Origin: Caenimonas sedimenti
Lineage (GTDB): Bacteria > Pseudomonadota > Gammaproteobacteria > Burkholderiales > Burkholderiaceae_C
Assembly (NCBI RefSeq): GCF_007833165.1
Contig: NZ_VOBQ01000021.1
Location: forward strand, 1-64,000
Length of the DNA stretch: 64,000 bases
Direction of reading: 5' to 3'
The first letter of the stretch is position 1; the number at the start of each line of letters is the position of its first letter. Positions 9,427-17,843 of the stretch are shown here, piece after piece. A model generated the notes under the pieces. The model made no database searches. It was not told the DNA's origin and saw nothing but the letters and a program-made list of their open reading frames with translations. The translations under genes were made by a program, and so were the position numbers.

Positions 9427-9761
9427 AGGAAATCAAAGCCTATGTCCACCGTGACCGGGTTGCCGACGTGATCGCGGGCTTGAAGGATTCGACCATTTGG
9501 GGCGGACACAAGGGCGACGCCCGACACAACCTGGCGGTCTACCTGATCCGCGCCATGGTCGGGACCGCCAGTGCAGAAGACCGCCACTACTCCACCGAGC
9601 TCGGCGACGAGGTCGTCAACGAATACAAGCTCGAGCTCATCTGCCAGGACGCAGAGGCGGATGAGATCGTGCAATTGATCGTCGCCACGGCACGTACCGG
9701 AACCGCACTCGGCGGCTGGATCACCGTGAACGACTTGGTGCGCGTCGAACGCATTCACTGA
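9423..9761 (+). CDS. PII-like signalling protein linked to the czc pump
   Basis: A 112-residue GlnB/PII-superfamily protein. The start (MKEIKAYVHRDRVADVIAGLKD) and end (ATARTGTALGGWITVNDLVRVERI) match the PII beta-alpha-beta core and the B- and C-loop region. The T-loop segment (KGDARHNLAVYLIRAMVG...) lacks the conserved tyrosine uridylylation motif of true GlnB/GlnK. Such proteins next to heavy-metal RND genes are known as a separate PII-like group (PII-NG). It overlaps czcA by 4 bp, so it is probably a cytosolic regulator of the pump. The ligand is unknown. Confidence 0.8.
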   Translation: MKEIKAYVHRDRVADVIAGLKDSTIWGGHKGDARHNLAVYLIRAMVGTASAEDRHYSTELGDEVVNEYKLELICQDAEADEIVQLIVATARTGTALGGWITVNDLVRVERIH

Positions 9762-9807
9762 CTTCCCTCCCATCCCTACCCATTCATTCCAACCGAAAGG
9801 ACACACC

Positions 9808-10179
9808 ATGAAACGCTTCGTTCTGACCGCCCTTGCCGCCGTCGCCCTCGCGGGCCCCGCCTTTGCTGCCGGAGAGGATCACAAACCCAAGTTCGGCGGC
9901 GTCGTCGTTGAAACCAAAGCTGGGGATTTCGAGCTGGTCGCCAAGCCGGAGCAAGTCACCATCCACGTGAGTGACCACGGCAAGGCCATGAAGCTCACCA
10001 GCGCAACGGGCAAGGTGACCGTCTTCAACGGCACCGAGTCCAAGGAAGCGCCGATCGCCCTTGTGGGTGACAAGCTGGAAGCCAAGGGCCCGTTCAAGAT
10101 CGCTGCCGGCACCAAGGTGCTGGCGGAGGTATCCGTGAACGGGAAGCCCGCCGTGGCCGCCCGCTTCACGCTGAAGTAG
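9808..10179 (+). CDS. Small periplasmic protein of the czc operon
   Basis: A 123-residue exported protein with a signal peptide ending near AFAAGEDH. The mature part starts with EDHKPKFGGVVVETKAGDFELVAKPEQVTIHVSDHGK, a pattern common in hypothetical proteins next to czc and cop genes. The rest is predicted beta-rich. His residues near the N-terminus and in SDHGK could bind a cation. A good ribosome binding site (GAAAGGA) precedes the ATG at 9808. No biochemical role is assigned. Position after czcCBA and the PII-like gene suggests a periplasmic accessory of that pump. Confidence 0.7.
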   Translation: MKRFVLTALAAVALAGPAFAAGEDHKPKFGGVVVETKAGDFELVAKPEQVTIHVSDHGKAMKLTSATGKVTVFNGTESKEAPIALVGDKLEAKGPFKIAAGTKVLAEVSVNGKPAVAARFTLK

Positions 10180-10261
10180 TCCTCGCCGCACTCGTTGCCC
10201 GAGGCCGCGAGGCCAGGGCGACGGCGGCGCCCATCCATCCACGTTTCTTGAGAGAGCTGCC

Positions 10262-10630
10262 ATGACTACGCTAACAAGGGCTGCCGCAATTTTCCTGGGA
10301 ATCTCGACTTCGCTGCTGTCTGGGTGCGCGACCGTCGACGAACACGGCCACAGATTCTCTGAGGGGTGGCGCAATGCCACCGTGGTGCGCCTGCTCAAGG
10401 GGTCAGAGATCGAGCGTCCGCGGTTCTGGACGTGTACCCGCGATGTACCCGAGGCGCAGCGTCTGGGCCGGGACTACGTCGTGGTGTCCTACCGGGGCGT
10501 CAACCGGCAGCAGCAACACCTGGCCGCCGTGGCACCGGACTTGTCCCTGCAGCCCGGAGAAAAGGTGCATGTGAACGTCACGGCCTGCGAGCAGGCCGTA
10601 GCCAAGCACAGTCCTGGCAAGCAAGGTTAG
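10262..10630 (+). CDS. Small lipoprotein, hypothetical
   Basis: A 122-residue predicted lipoprotein with lipobox LLSGC near residue 22. The mature domain has two cysteines (FWTCTRDVP and VTACEQAV) and a central beta segment (DYVVVSYRG). No family could be named. A similar lipoprotein architecture recurs at 36061 (lipobox ISGC, late cysteine in VYVKVFDC), also behind an RND pump operon, so the two may be related accessory lipoproteins. It is probably the last gene of the czc transcription unit. Confidence 0.65.
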   Translation: MTTLTRAAAIFLGISTSLLSGCATVDEHGHRFSEGWRNATVVRLLKGSEIERPRFWTCTRDVPEAQRLGRDYVVVSYRGVNRQQQHLAAVAPDLSLQPGEKVHVNVTACEQAVAKHSPGKQG

Positions 10631-10678
10631 AAGGCGTATAGCGGATCGGGGGCTGGCTTGCACCTGCGCATTCCGGAA

Positions 10679-11092
10679 ATGAGCATCGGTCTCACGATGC
10701 TGGTGATCTGGCTCGTCTTCGTCTTGGTGGCCGTCATCGTCTACAAGGTGGCTCAGCGCAGAAACAAGAAGGCCACCAAGGCGCAGACACATCAGCCTGG
10801 CTCTTCGACTCGCGCAACCCGAAAATCCAAGAAGACCGTCAGCCGGAACGCACGCAGCCGCGGTCGACGCCCGGGTCGGGCTGGGCGATTCAGCGCTTCT
10901 TCCTCGCCGACGCTTTCTTCCGTCCAGGACCCGCTCCATGGGCTCCTGCGATATGACGATGGGAAACCTTCGCCGCGTGGTCATGCCTCTGCGCGTCGCG
11001 CTCAAGGCCTCCAATCACGCCGCAGCTGGCGGGGTCGCTGTTCGGCGTGCATTCCGAACGTAGTGACCGCAGCTGCTTTTCCAGCGCCTTGA
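10679..11092 (+). CDS. Small membrane protein with basic tail (doubtful)
   Basis: The frame opens with one hydrophobic helix (MSIGLTMLVIWLVFVLVAVIVYKV) and a strongly basic tail (QRRNKKATK... RKSKKT... RSRGRRPGR). The organisation resembles the 62-residue protein at 24271. The last two thirds overlaps the 3' end of cadR on the other strand and looks non-native, so the true protein may have ended earlier before a mutation or extension. The ATG at 10679 is preferred over an upstream TTG. Treat as a tentative gene. Confidence 0.35.
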   Translation: MSIGLTMLVIWLVFVLVAVIVYKVAQRRNKKATKAQTHQPGSSTRATRKSKKTVSRNARSRGRRPGRAGRFSASSSPTLSSVQDPLHGLLRYDDGKPSPRGHASARRAQGLQSRRSWRGRCSACIPNVVTAAAFPAP

Positions 11093-11384
11093 GCTCGCGA
11101 ATGCGAACAACCACATGCTCAATGTGCTCGTCCAGGATCCTGTCCACGTCGCCGCAGTCACTTTGGGGATCGTCTTTGAACTGCAGCAGCAGCCCAATCT
11201 CCTCCAGTGTCATGTCCAGGCAGCGGCAGTGCCTGATGAATGCGAGCCTCTGGACGTGACTCTTCTCATAGACGCGGTAGTTGCCATCCGTGCGCAAGGG
11301 CTCCGGAAGCAGGCCTGCCCGCTCGTAGTAGCGGATGGTTTCAACCTGTGTGCCGGTGGCCTTCGCCAATTCGCCAATCTTCAT
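10890..11384 (-). CDS. cadR: CadR, Cd/Pb-responsive MerR-family regulator
   Basis: A 164-residue metal sensor. The N-terminal winged helix (MKIGELAKATGTQVETIRYYERAGLLPEP) is followed by the long dimerisation helix. Cysteines 77, 112 and 121 (SDC, SEC, ASC) fit the three-Cys Cd/Pb site of CadR/PbrR proteins. The tail is His-rich (RHDHAAKVSHRHIAGAHGAG), as in CadR. It should activate the divergent cadA promoter by untwisting the long-spacer operator at 11420-11450. The start at 11384 matches the family N-terminus; an ATG 12 bp upstream has a slightly better ribosome binding site. Confidence 0.88.
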   Translation of the reverse strand: MKIGELAKATGTQVETIRYYERAGLLPEPLRTDGNYRVYEKSHVQRLAFIRHCRCLDMTLEEIGLLLQFKDDPQSDCGDVDRILDEHIEHVVVRIRELKALEKQLRSLRSECTPNSDPASCGVIGGLERDAQRHDHAAKVSHRHIAGAHGAGPGRKKASARKKR

Positions 11385-11419
11385 GCGCAGGCCCATCCTT
11401 TGGGCCTGAACATACACCC

Positions 11420-11450
11420 TTGACTCTGAAGCCGCTACGGGGTTTCCAAT
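11420..11450 (+). promoter_or_regulatory. CadR-type operator/promoter of cadA
   Basis: A -35 TTGACT (11420-11425) and -10 TCCAAT (11445-11450) are separated by 19 bp, the long spacer of MerR-family promoters. The spacer holds the imperfect dyad from 11423 to 11443, with outer arms ACTCT and GGGGT and inner AGC-GCT. The cadA ATG at 11458 starts only 7 nt after the -10 and no Shine-Dalgarno is visible, so a leaderless cadA mRNA is likely. Confidence 0.8.
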
Positions 11451-11457
11451 CGACGCC

Positions 11458-13749
11458 ATGGAACCGAAAAACTCACAACCCGGCCAGGACAACTGCGGCT
11501 CTGCCGCATGCGCAACGCCAGTGCTGCCCGCGGCGGCCGCGCCGGCGCCTCCCGGCGCCCAGCTCTACCGCATTTCGACGATGGACTGCAGCGTCGAAGA
11601 GTCGGAAATCCGGCGCGCCTTGGAGCCTATTGTGGGCATCCGGTCGCTGAGCTTTCAGCTCCGGGCACGCACTCTGGGCATCGATGCGCCCCTCGAGGTG
11701 TTGCCCGCCGCACTCGACGCCATCCGCAAGGCTGGCTTCGATCCCCAGGCCGTTCCAGCTCAGGCGAAGGTCGATGCGCAAGGCGGAGGTGTCCACACCG
11801 ATGCCGACGGGCATGACCACGAGATAGGCGGCGGCATCGGGCGCATGGCCCTGGCGCTCGCCTTCGCGGTTGCCGCCGAGGCCACATCGTTCCTTGCGCC
11901 GGAAACACTGCCATGGAAGGTTGCAGGGATGGCTGTGGCCGCCGTTGCCATCTGGCTGGCCGGCCTGGATGTGTACAAAAAGGGGATGGCGGCCTTGCTT
12001 CGCGGCAAGCTGAACATCAACGCGCTGATGGCGGTGGCCGTGACCGGGGCGTTCGCGATCGGCGAATGGCCGGAGGCCGCCATGGTGATGGCCTTGTACG
12101 GCATCGCGGAGCTGATCGAAGCCCGTGCCGTCGATCGAGCCCGCAACGCGATCAAGGGCCTTCTTGAACTGGCGCCGGAAACCGCGCTCATCCAGACGGT
12201 TGATGGCAGCTGGGTCGAGACACCGGTGGCCGAAGTGCCGCTGGAAGCCGTCGTTCGCATCCGCCCCGGTGAGCGCTTTGCCCTGGATGGCATCATCGTT
12301 CGCGGCAACAGTGCCGTGAACCAGGCACCGGTCACAGGCGAGAGCATCCCGGTCGACAAGGCGCCTGGCGATCAGGTCTTCGCCGGCACCATCAACGAGA
12401 CCGGCGAGCTGGAGTTCCGGGTCACCGCCGCCGCCAGCAACACCACGCTGGCCCGAATCATCGCAGCGGTCGAGCAAGCGCAAGGCACGCGCGCACCCAC
12501 GCAGCGGTTCGTGGACAAGTTCGCTTCGATCTACACCCCCACCGTGTTCCTCATCGCCGTGGTTGTGGCCATCGCCGCGCCATTCCTGCTGGATCTCACC
12601 TGGCCGCAGGCGCTGTACAAGGCATTGGTGCTGCTGGTGATCGCCTGCCCGTGCGCGCTGGTGATCTCCACGCCGGTGACCGTCGTCAGCGGGCTGGCTG
12701 CCGCGGCGCGCCGCGGCATGCTGATCAAGGGCGGCATCTACCTGGAGTCGGCGCGCCTGCTGAAGGCGGTGGCCTTCGACAAGACGGGAACCGTGACCGA
12801 AGGAAAGCCCAAGCTGGTGGACTGGAAGACCTGGGGAGACGCTGACCAAGGCCAGGCGCATCAGCTGGCTGCCAGCCTGGCCGCGCGGTCGGATCATCCG
12901 GTTTCCAAGGCCATCGCTGCCGGACTCGACGGCGAGCGCCTGCCGGTCGAGGACTTTGTCGCCCTGCCGGGCCGGGGCGTGGAGGCCACGATCCAGGGTC
13001 GAAAGCTGCTGCTGTGCAATCACCGCCTGGTGCACGAACGTGGCCTTTGCGGTCCCGAACTGGAAGCACTCCTCAAGTCGCATGAGGAGCAAGGGCGCAC
13101 TGTCACCTTGCTTGCGGAAGCGGACCGGGTCCTGGCCCTGTTCGCCGTGGCGGACACCATTCGGGAGACCTCCCGTCAGGCGATCGTCGATTTGAAGGCG
13201 CTCGGGGTGGTCCCCGTGATGCTGACTGGCGACAACGCTGCGACGGCCAAGGCCATCGCAGCCGACGCAGGCATTCCAGACGCACGCGGCGACCTGCTGC
13301 CGGAGGACAAGCTCGAAGCCATCAAGGAGATGCAAAAGCGGTACGGCGCCACCGGCATGGCCGGTGACGGCATCAATGATGCACCGGCGCTGGCGCAGTC
13401 CGATATCGGTTTCGCCATGGGTGGCGCCGGAACCGACACGGCCATGGAGTCGGCCGATGTCGTCATCATGAACGACAACCTCCAACGGGTCGCCGAGACC
13501 GTGAGGCTATCGCGTCGCACGCATGCGATCCTCTGGCAGAACATCGTTCTGGCCTTGGGCATCAAGGGGGTGTTCTTCGTGCTTGCTGTCTTCGGATCGG
13601 CAACCATGTGGATGGCTGTTTTTGCCGACATGGGAGCCAGTCTCCTCGTCGTGGCCAACGGCCTGCGGTTGCTGCGCGGCGCCCCGCTTCCAGCGGCCAG
13701 CGCCGGCGCCTCCAAGCATCCCGCCGGCGACCATGGTCATGCGCACTGA
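11458..13749 (+). CDS. cadA: CadA/ZntA-type Cd/Zn/Pb P1B-ATPase
   Basis: A 763-residue heavy-metal exporting ATPase. The N-terminal metal-binding domain has ISTMDCSVEES, a single-Cys variant of the MDCxxC(E)E site, then a His/Asp stretch (HTDADGHDHE). TM6 carries CPC (ACPCALVIS), the signature of Cd/Zn/Pb ATPases. The phosphorylation site DKTGTVTEG, the nucleotide-binding SDHPVSKA and the hinge GDGINDAPALA are intact. The C-terminus is His-rich (HPAGDHGHAH). It exports metal from cytosol to periplasm. It is the first gene of a tight cadA-gmhA-czcD operon under CadR. Confidence 0.93.
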   Translation: MEPKNSQPGQDNCGSAACATPVLPAAAAPAPPGAQLYRISTMDCSVEESEIRRALEPIVGIRSLSFQLRARTLGIDAPLEVLPAALDAIRKAGFDPQAVPAQAKVDAQGGGVHTDADGHDHEIGGGIGRMALALAFAVAAEATSFLAPETLPWKVAGMAVAAVAIWLAGLDVYKKGMAALLRGKLNINALMAVAVTGAFAIGEWPEAAMVMALYGIAELIEARAVDRARNAIKGLLELAPETALIQTVDGSWVETPVAEVPLEAVVRIRPGERFALDGIIVRGNSAVNQAPVTGESIPVDKAPGDQVFAGTINETGELEFRVTAAASNTTLARIIAAVEQAQGTRAPTQRFVDKFASIYTPTVFLIAVVVAIAAPFLLDLTWPQALYKALVLLVIACPCALVISTPVTVVSGLAAAARRGMLIKGGIYLESARLLKAVAFDKTGTVTEGKPKLVDWKTWGDADQGQAHQLAASLAARSDHPVSKAIAAGLDGERLPVEDFVALPGRGVEATIQGRKLLLCNHRLVHERGLCGPELEALLKSHEEQGRTVTLLAEADRVLALFAVADTIRETSRQAIVDLKALGVVPVMLTGDNAATAKAIAADAGIPDARGDLLPEDKLEAIKEMQKRYGATGMAGDGINDAPALAQSDIGFAMGGAGTDTAMESADVVIMNDNLQRVAETVRLSRRTHAILWQNIVLALGIKGVFFVLAVFGSATMWMAVFADMGASLLVVANGLRLLRGAPLPAASAGASKHPAGDHGHAH

Positions 13750-13750
13750 C

Positions 13751-14365
13751 ATGACCGACATTCCACGGCAGCACATCGACGCCGCGCTGCGCGAGGCGCG
13801 CGCCGCACTTGACAGCCTGATGGGCGATGAGGTGCTGCTTGCCGACATCGAACGGGCGGCCACTTTGCTCATTCATGCATTCGAACAGGGCGGGCGGGTC
13901 TACTCCTGCGGCAACGGCGGCTCGATGAGTGATGCCATGCATTTCGCCGAGGAACTGACCGGCCGCTACCGTGGCAACCGCGCCGGCTTGCCGGCACAGG
14001 CCATCAGCGATGTGGGGCACCTCACCTGCGTTGCCAACGATTTCGGCTATGACCAGGTGTTCGCCCGGTATGTGCTCAGTCACGGGAGAGCTGGCGACTG
14101 CCTGCTCGGAATCAGCACCAGCGGCGGCAGTGCCAATGTCGTGAACGCGGCAGTTGCGGCCAAGGATCGCGGCATGACCGTCCTGGCGCTGACGGGCAAG
14201 CCCACGTCGGCTCTGGGAGCGCTGGCGGACGTCTGCATCGCAACGCCGGGTGGCGCGTTTGCCGACCGGGCCCAGGAACTGCACATCAAAGTTATCCACA
14301 TCCTGATTGAACTGGTCGAGCGGCACTTCTTCCCCGACAACTACGACCTGCCGGAGGCTTCATGA
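13751..14365 (+). CDS. gmhA: GmhA, sedoheptulose-7-phosphate isomerase
   Basis: A 204-residue SIS-domain enzyme converting sedoheptulose 7-phosphate to D-glycero-D-manno-heptose 7-phosphate, the first step toward LPS-core heptose. The sugar-phosphate loop CGNGGSMSDAMHFAEELTGRYR, the second loop LLGISTSGGSANV and the catalytic/metal His segment AQELHIKVIHI all match GmhA. It begins 2 bp after the cadA stop and overlaps czcD by 4 bp, so it is locked into a metal-efflux operon rather than an LPS operon. An in-frame ATG 12 bp earlier would overlap cadA. It may adjust the LPS metal barrier, or be a carried-along paralogue. Confidence 0.88.
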   Translation: MTDIPRQHIDAALREARAALDSLMGDEVLLADIERAATLLIHAFEQGGRVYSCGNGGSMSDAMHFAEELTGRYRGNRAGLPAQAISDVGHLTCVANDFGYDQVFARYVLSHGRAGDCLLGISTSGGSANVVNAAVAAKDRGMTVLALTGKPTSALGALADVCIATPGGAFADRAQELHIKVIHILIELVERHFFPDNYDLPEAS

Positions 14366-15297
14366 GCGGCTCGCACAACCACGCGCTGCCGAGTACGGGC
14401 AACGAAAGGTCACTCTGGATCGCGCTCGCGCTGACGACCGCGTTCATGATCACCGAAGTGGTCGCGGGCGTGATCACGAACAGCCTGGCATTGATCTCTG
14501 ATGCGGCGCACATGCTGACCGACTCCGCGGCCCTTGCCATCGCCCTGGCAGCAGTGCGGGTAGCCAAGCGGCCCGCGGACGCCGCCCGCACCTATGGCTA
14601 TCACCGGTTCGAGATCCTGGCCGCAGCGTTCAATGCGCTCATGTTGTTTGGCGTGGCCATCTACATCCTCGTCGAAGCGTACGGCCGCTTCAAGACGCCA
14701 TCCGACGTGCAGACCGGCACCATGATGGTGGTGGCGATCGCTGGCCTCATCGTCAACCTGATCAGCATGAAATTGCTGCGTGCCGGCAAAGACTCCAGCC
14801 TCAACGTCAAGGGGGCCTATCTGGAAGTCTGGAGCGACATGCTCGGATCACTGGGAGTGATCGGCGGCGCGGTCCTGATGAGATTCACGGGGTGGACTTG
14901 GGTCGATCCCCTGATCGCGGTGGCCATCGCGCTGTGGGTGCTGCCGCGCACCTGGATTCTGTTGAAGGAGAGCCTGAACATCCTGCTGGAAGGCGTGCCA
15001 TCCGGGATCGAAGTCGCGAAGGTCACGCAGGCGTTGCAGCGGGTTCCGGGCGTCACCGGCATCCATGACTTGCACATTTGGGCGCTGACCAGCGGCAAAG
15101 TTAGCCTGACGGCCCATGTCGTGCATGACCCCGTGCTTGCGCACGACGCGTTGCTTGAGCCGTTGAAGGCCGTGCTGGCAAAGGAATTCTCGATCTTTCA
15201 CACAACGCTGCAGTTGGAGATCGAGGCGTGCCGGCACACGATCGACGGGGACAACTACGTCGGCCCCGTCAGCCCGCCGGAGCAACACGCGCACTGA
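14362..15297 (+). CDS. czcD: CzcD-type cation diffusion facilitator
   Basis: A 311-residue inner-membrane Zn/Co/Cd-proton antiporter. It has six transmembrane segments; the active-site pairs are SDAAHMLTDS in TM2 and LEVWSDMLGS in TM5, giving the HD/HD-type tetrahedral site of the CDF family. Both termini are His-bearing (GSHNHALP; PPEQHAH). The C-terminal cytoplasmic domain contains GIHDLHIWALTSGKVSLTAHVV, typical of CzcD. It overlaps gmhA by ATGA, and so is part of the CadR-controlled operon. It works with CadA to lower cytosolic metal and supply the periplasmic RND pumps. Confidence 0.92.
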   Translation: MSGSHNHALPSTGNERSLWIALALTTAFMITEVVAGVITNSLALISDAAHMLTDSAALAIALAAVRVAKRPADAARTYGYHRFEILAAAFNALMLFGVAIYILVEAYGRFKTPSDVQTGTMMVVAIAGLIVNLISMKLLRAGKDSSLNVKGAYLEVWSDMLGSLGVIGGAVLMRFTGWTWVDPLIAVAIALWVLPRTWILLKESLNILLEGVPSGIEVAKVTQALQRVPGVTGIHDLHIWALTSGKVSLTAHVVHDPVLAHDALLEPLKAVLAKEFSIFHTTLQLEIEACRHTIDGDNYVGPVSPPEQHAH

Positions 15298-15322
15298 GCG
15301 AATCGCAGTGCGGCGCGCTTCC

Positions 15323-15652
15323 TCAGTTCATCGTCACCGCTCCGCCAACGCGGCGGGTGCTCCAGCTCGGATGCTGTTGGGCGCGCAGCAGATCGGCCTC
15401 GACCTGCTCCCGCGTCAGCTGACTCGCGAAAGGCGTCGGCGTGACGCCGACGCGGATCGAGGCCCAGCTCGGGGACTGGCGGGCCTGCTCGAGTTCGGAC
15501 TCCACCTGGGCCCGGGTCTTGCCGGGTCGTGCGTGATCGGGATGAACGGTGTAGCCCATTTCGTTGGTGGCCGGATGGACCACGTCGCCTGCGAGCGCGG
15601 GTGCGCTGACAGCGGCCATTGCCAACAGAGCGGCGAACATTCGAAGTGCCAT
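15323..15652 (-). CDS. DUF4148 secreted protein
   Basis: A 109-residue exported protein with a signal peptide ending near ALAGDVV. The mature part has two copies of the DUF4148 motif (KTRAQVESELEQARQSPSW and LTREQVEADLLRAQQHPSW). The family is almost restricted to Burkholderiales and is of unknown function. The start at 15652 is preferred because AGGAG stands a few bases upstream. It is convergent with czcD and divergent from the two-component system. A second, differently built DUF4148 gene lies at 18678, so the pair brackets the sensor cassette. Confidence 0.8.
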   Translation of the reverse strand: MALRMFAALLAMAAVSAPALAGDVVHPATNEMGYTVHPDHARPGKTRAQVESELEQARQSPSWASIRVGVTPTPFASQLTREQVEADLLRAQQHPSWSTRRVGGAVTMN

Positions 15653-15822
15653 TGCTTTCTCCTGGATCAAGTACGTGTGCGGCGTCCGGGGCCGATGGCC
15701 TCTGGCGACAACGCGACACAGGAGGTAGTGTGCGAACCACGCCCCAACAGAATCGGGACTGTTTCATTACATCTCGGTCATGTTGTCCTTGGAGGCAGAC
15801 ATCGCAGGTACGCTGCGCGACC

Positions 15823-16500
15823 ATGAGGATTCTGGTTGTGGAAGATGAAGTGAAGCTGGCGGAGTACCTGCGCAAGGGCTTGAGCGAGCAGGGCTTCATC
15901 GTGGACCTTGCGCGAAATGGAATCGACGGCAGGCACCTGGCGACCGAAGGGCAATACGACCTGATCGTGCTGGATGTGATGCTGCCTGGCATGGACGGCT
16001 TCGCGGTGCTCGCCGCACTGCGCCTGACGCATCGGACGCCCGTGCTGATGCTGACAGCGCGCGATCGCGTCGAAGACAGGGTGCGTGGCCTCCATGGCGG
16101 CGCGGACGACTACCTGCTCAAGCCGTTTGCCTTCACGGAGCTGCTGGCCCGCATTCGCGCCTTGCTGCGGCGAAGCGGGCAGCCGCAAAGTGAAGCGACC
16201 ACGCTGCGCCTGGCGGATCTGGAATTGGACCTGTTGCGCCGAAAGGCGACGCGGGCGGGACAACGGCTTGCGCTGACGGCCAAGGAATTCAGCTTGTTGT
16301 CGCTGCTGCTGCAACGCAGCGGTGAAGTGCTGGCCCGCACGACACTGGCCGAGCAGGTGTGGGACATGAATTTCGACAGCGATACCAACGTGGTCGATGT
16401 CGCGGTTCGCCGCCTCAGGGCCAAGCTCGACGACCCCTTCCCCACCAAGCTGCTGCATACAGTGCGCGGCATGGGCTACGTCCTGGAGCATCGGGATTGA
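15823..16500 (+). CDS. OmpR-type metal response regulator (CzcR/CusR-like)
   Basis: A 225-residue two-component response regulator. The receiver domain has the acidic pair EDE at the start, the phospho-acceptor Asp in LIVLDVMLPGMDG (about residue 51), and the conserved LTA and K of LLKPF. The C-terminal winged helix (LTAKEFSLLSLLLQRSGEVLARTTLAEQVWDMNFDSDTNVVDVAVRRLRAKLDDPF) is very close to CzcR/CusR/CopR. The stop overlaps the likely TTG start of the kinase. The likely targets are the neighbouring czc, DUF4148 or copper genes, but no binding site could be assigned with confidence. Confidence 0.9.
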   Translation: MRILVVEDEVKLAEYLRKGLSEQGFIVDLARNGIDGRHLATEGQYDLIVLDVMLPGMDGFAVLAALRLTHRTPVLMLTARDRVEDRVRGLHGGADDYLLKPFAFTELLARIRALLRRSGQPQSEATTLRLADLELDLLRRKATRAGQRLALTAKEFSLLSLLLQRSGEVLARTTLAEQVWDMNFDSDTNVVDVAVRRLRAKLDDPFPTKLLHTVRGMGYVLEHRD

Positions 16501-17843
16501 TCACCGCAGGCTCGCCCGGCGCGTATTCGCTAGGCAGGCGTCTGTCGTGGTTCTTTGCAGCTCTCACCGTGGCCGGATTCGGCGTTCTCAGCCTGGCGAT
16601 CTATGTCGCGGCCGCCTGGAGCCTGGAGGCCAAAGCGGATGCCGAACTGGCGCGCAAGACCGATTTGGTGAAGCGCTTGGTGGCGGAGGCCGCCGGCAAC
16701 GGCGACGTGCCAGCCATGCGGCACAAGCTGGACGAATTCTTCCTCGGGCACGAAGACCTGCACGTTGTCCTGCTTGATGCCCGTGGCGCGGTGCGCTATG
16801 AGGGGCCAGGTCGCGTGAACGCTGCCGTGCTCCGCCGGCGCTTTGAGTTTCCGCTCCCTCCGAGCCTGGCCACGGCCGACCTGTCGATGGCTCACATCAC
16901 CATGGACCGCTCGGACGACGCGACGTTGTTGGCCGGGCTGGCCGCGGTACTGGCAACAGCCACCTTGTTGGGAGCCTTGGCCGTCTCGCTCTCCGGGTTC
17001 TGGCTGGTGCGCCGATCCATGGCACCGCTTCGCGGGCTGGCGGAGCGCACGCGAGCCCTTCGAGCAGACCGGCTGGACCAGCGACTAACCTTGGAGCCCC
17101 CAGTAGAGGAACTCCAGCCGTGGATTGACCAGTTCAATGCCCTCCTGGACCGCCTGGGGTACGCGTATGGACAGTTGGAGGGATTCAACGCCGACGTCGC
17201 GCACGAACTGCGCACGCCGCTCGCCACGCTGATCGGTCAAACCGAGGTCGAACTCTCGAGGGACCGCAGCGCCGCGGAACTGCGGGCGACCCTGGAATCG
17301 AACCTGGAGGAGGTGCGGCGGCTCGCATCCATCGTCAACGACATGTTGTTCCTGGCGCGAGCAGATCGGGGAGCGCAAGTGGCGGACGAGCCCCTGGCCA
17401 GCCTGCGGGAACAGGTCCGGCAAGCCCTGGACTTCCAGGAAGGCCCGATGGCGGAGCGCGAGGTGACCGCGCGGATTGCCGGCGACGCCCTGGCATCCTT
17501 CGACGCCGGGCTGGTCCGCCGGGCCGTTTCCAACTTGGTAGGAAACGCAGCACGCTACGCAACCCGGGGTAGCGAGGTGGTCGTGGTTTTGCGGGAGGAA
17601 GGTTCGCTGGCCTGGATCGAAGTATGCAATCAAGGCGAGGAACTTCCCTCGGCGGCGTTGCCGCGCCTGTTCGATCGCTTTTTCCGCTTGCAGACCGCGC
17701 GCGAGGGCAGCGCGGAGAATCACGGCTTGGGGCTGGCGATCGTGGCGGCCATCGCACGCATGCACGGAGGCACGACCCGGGCAACCAGCGTCGGCGGGTC
17801 CACAACAATTGGGTTCTCCATCTCCAACGCGCCAAAAGCTTGA
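16497..17843 (+). CDS. Heavy-metal sensor histidine kinase
   Basis: A 448-residue membrane kinase of the CzcS/CusS type. Two transmembrane segments (about 17-40 and 140-165) enclose a periplasmic sensor domain with GHEDLHVVLLDARG. A HAMP linker (RRSMAPLRGLAERTRALR) leads to the H-box DVAHELRTPLATL, the N-box NLVGNAARYA, and G-boxes DRFFR and GLGLAIVAAI. The best start is the TTG at 16497, overlapping the regulator stop, with GGAG upstream; no ATG starts the native N-terminus. It pairs with the regulator at 15823. Confidence 0.88.
   Translation: MITAGSPGAYSLGRRLSWFFAALTVAGFGVLSLAIYVAAAWSLEAKADAELARKTDLVKRLVAEAAGNGDVPAMRHKLDEFFLGHEDLHVVLLDARGAVRYEGPGRVNAAVLRRRFEFPLPPSLATADLSMAHITMDRSDDATLLAGLAAVLATATLLGALAVSLSGFWLVRRSMAPLRGLAERTRALRADRLDQRLTLEPPVEELQPWIDQFNALLDRLGYAYGQLEGFNADVAHELRTPLATLIGQTEVELSRDRSAAELRATLESNLEEVRRLASIVNDMLFLARADRGAQVADEPLASLREQVRQALDFQEGPMAEREVTARIAGDALASFDAGLVRRAVSNLVGNAARYATRGSEVVVVLREEGSLAWIEVCNQGEELPSAALPRLFDRFFRLQTAREGSAENHGLGLAIVAAIARMHGGTTRATSVGGSTTIGFSISNAPKA

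Noticed and set aside
11473..13485. A 670-residue open frame opposite cadA
   Set aside because: It is the complement of a strongly conserved P-type ATPase gene, has no recognisable domain, and its composition is the mirror of cadA codon bias.
14292..14300. TTATCCACA match inside gmhA
   Set aside because: It encodes part of the conserved HIKVIHI segment and stands alone, so it is most likely coincidental.
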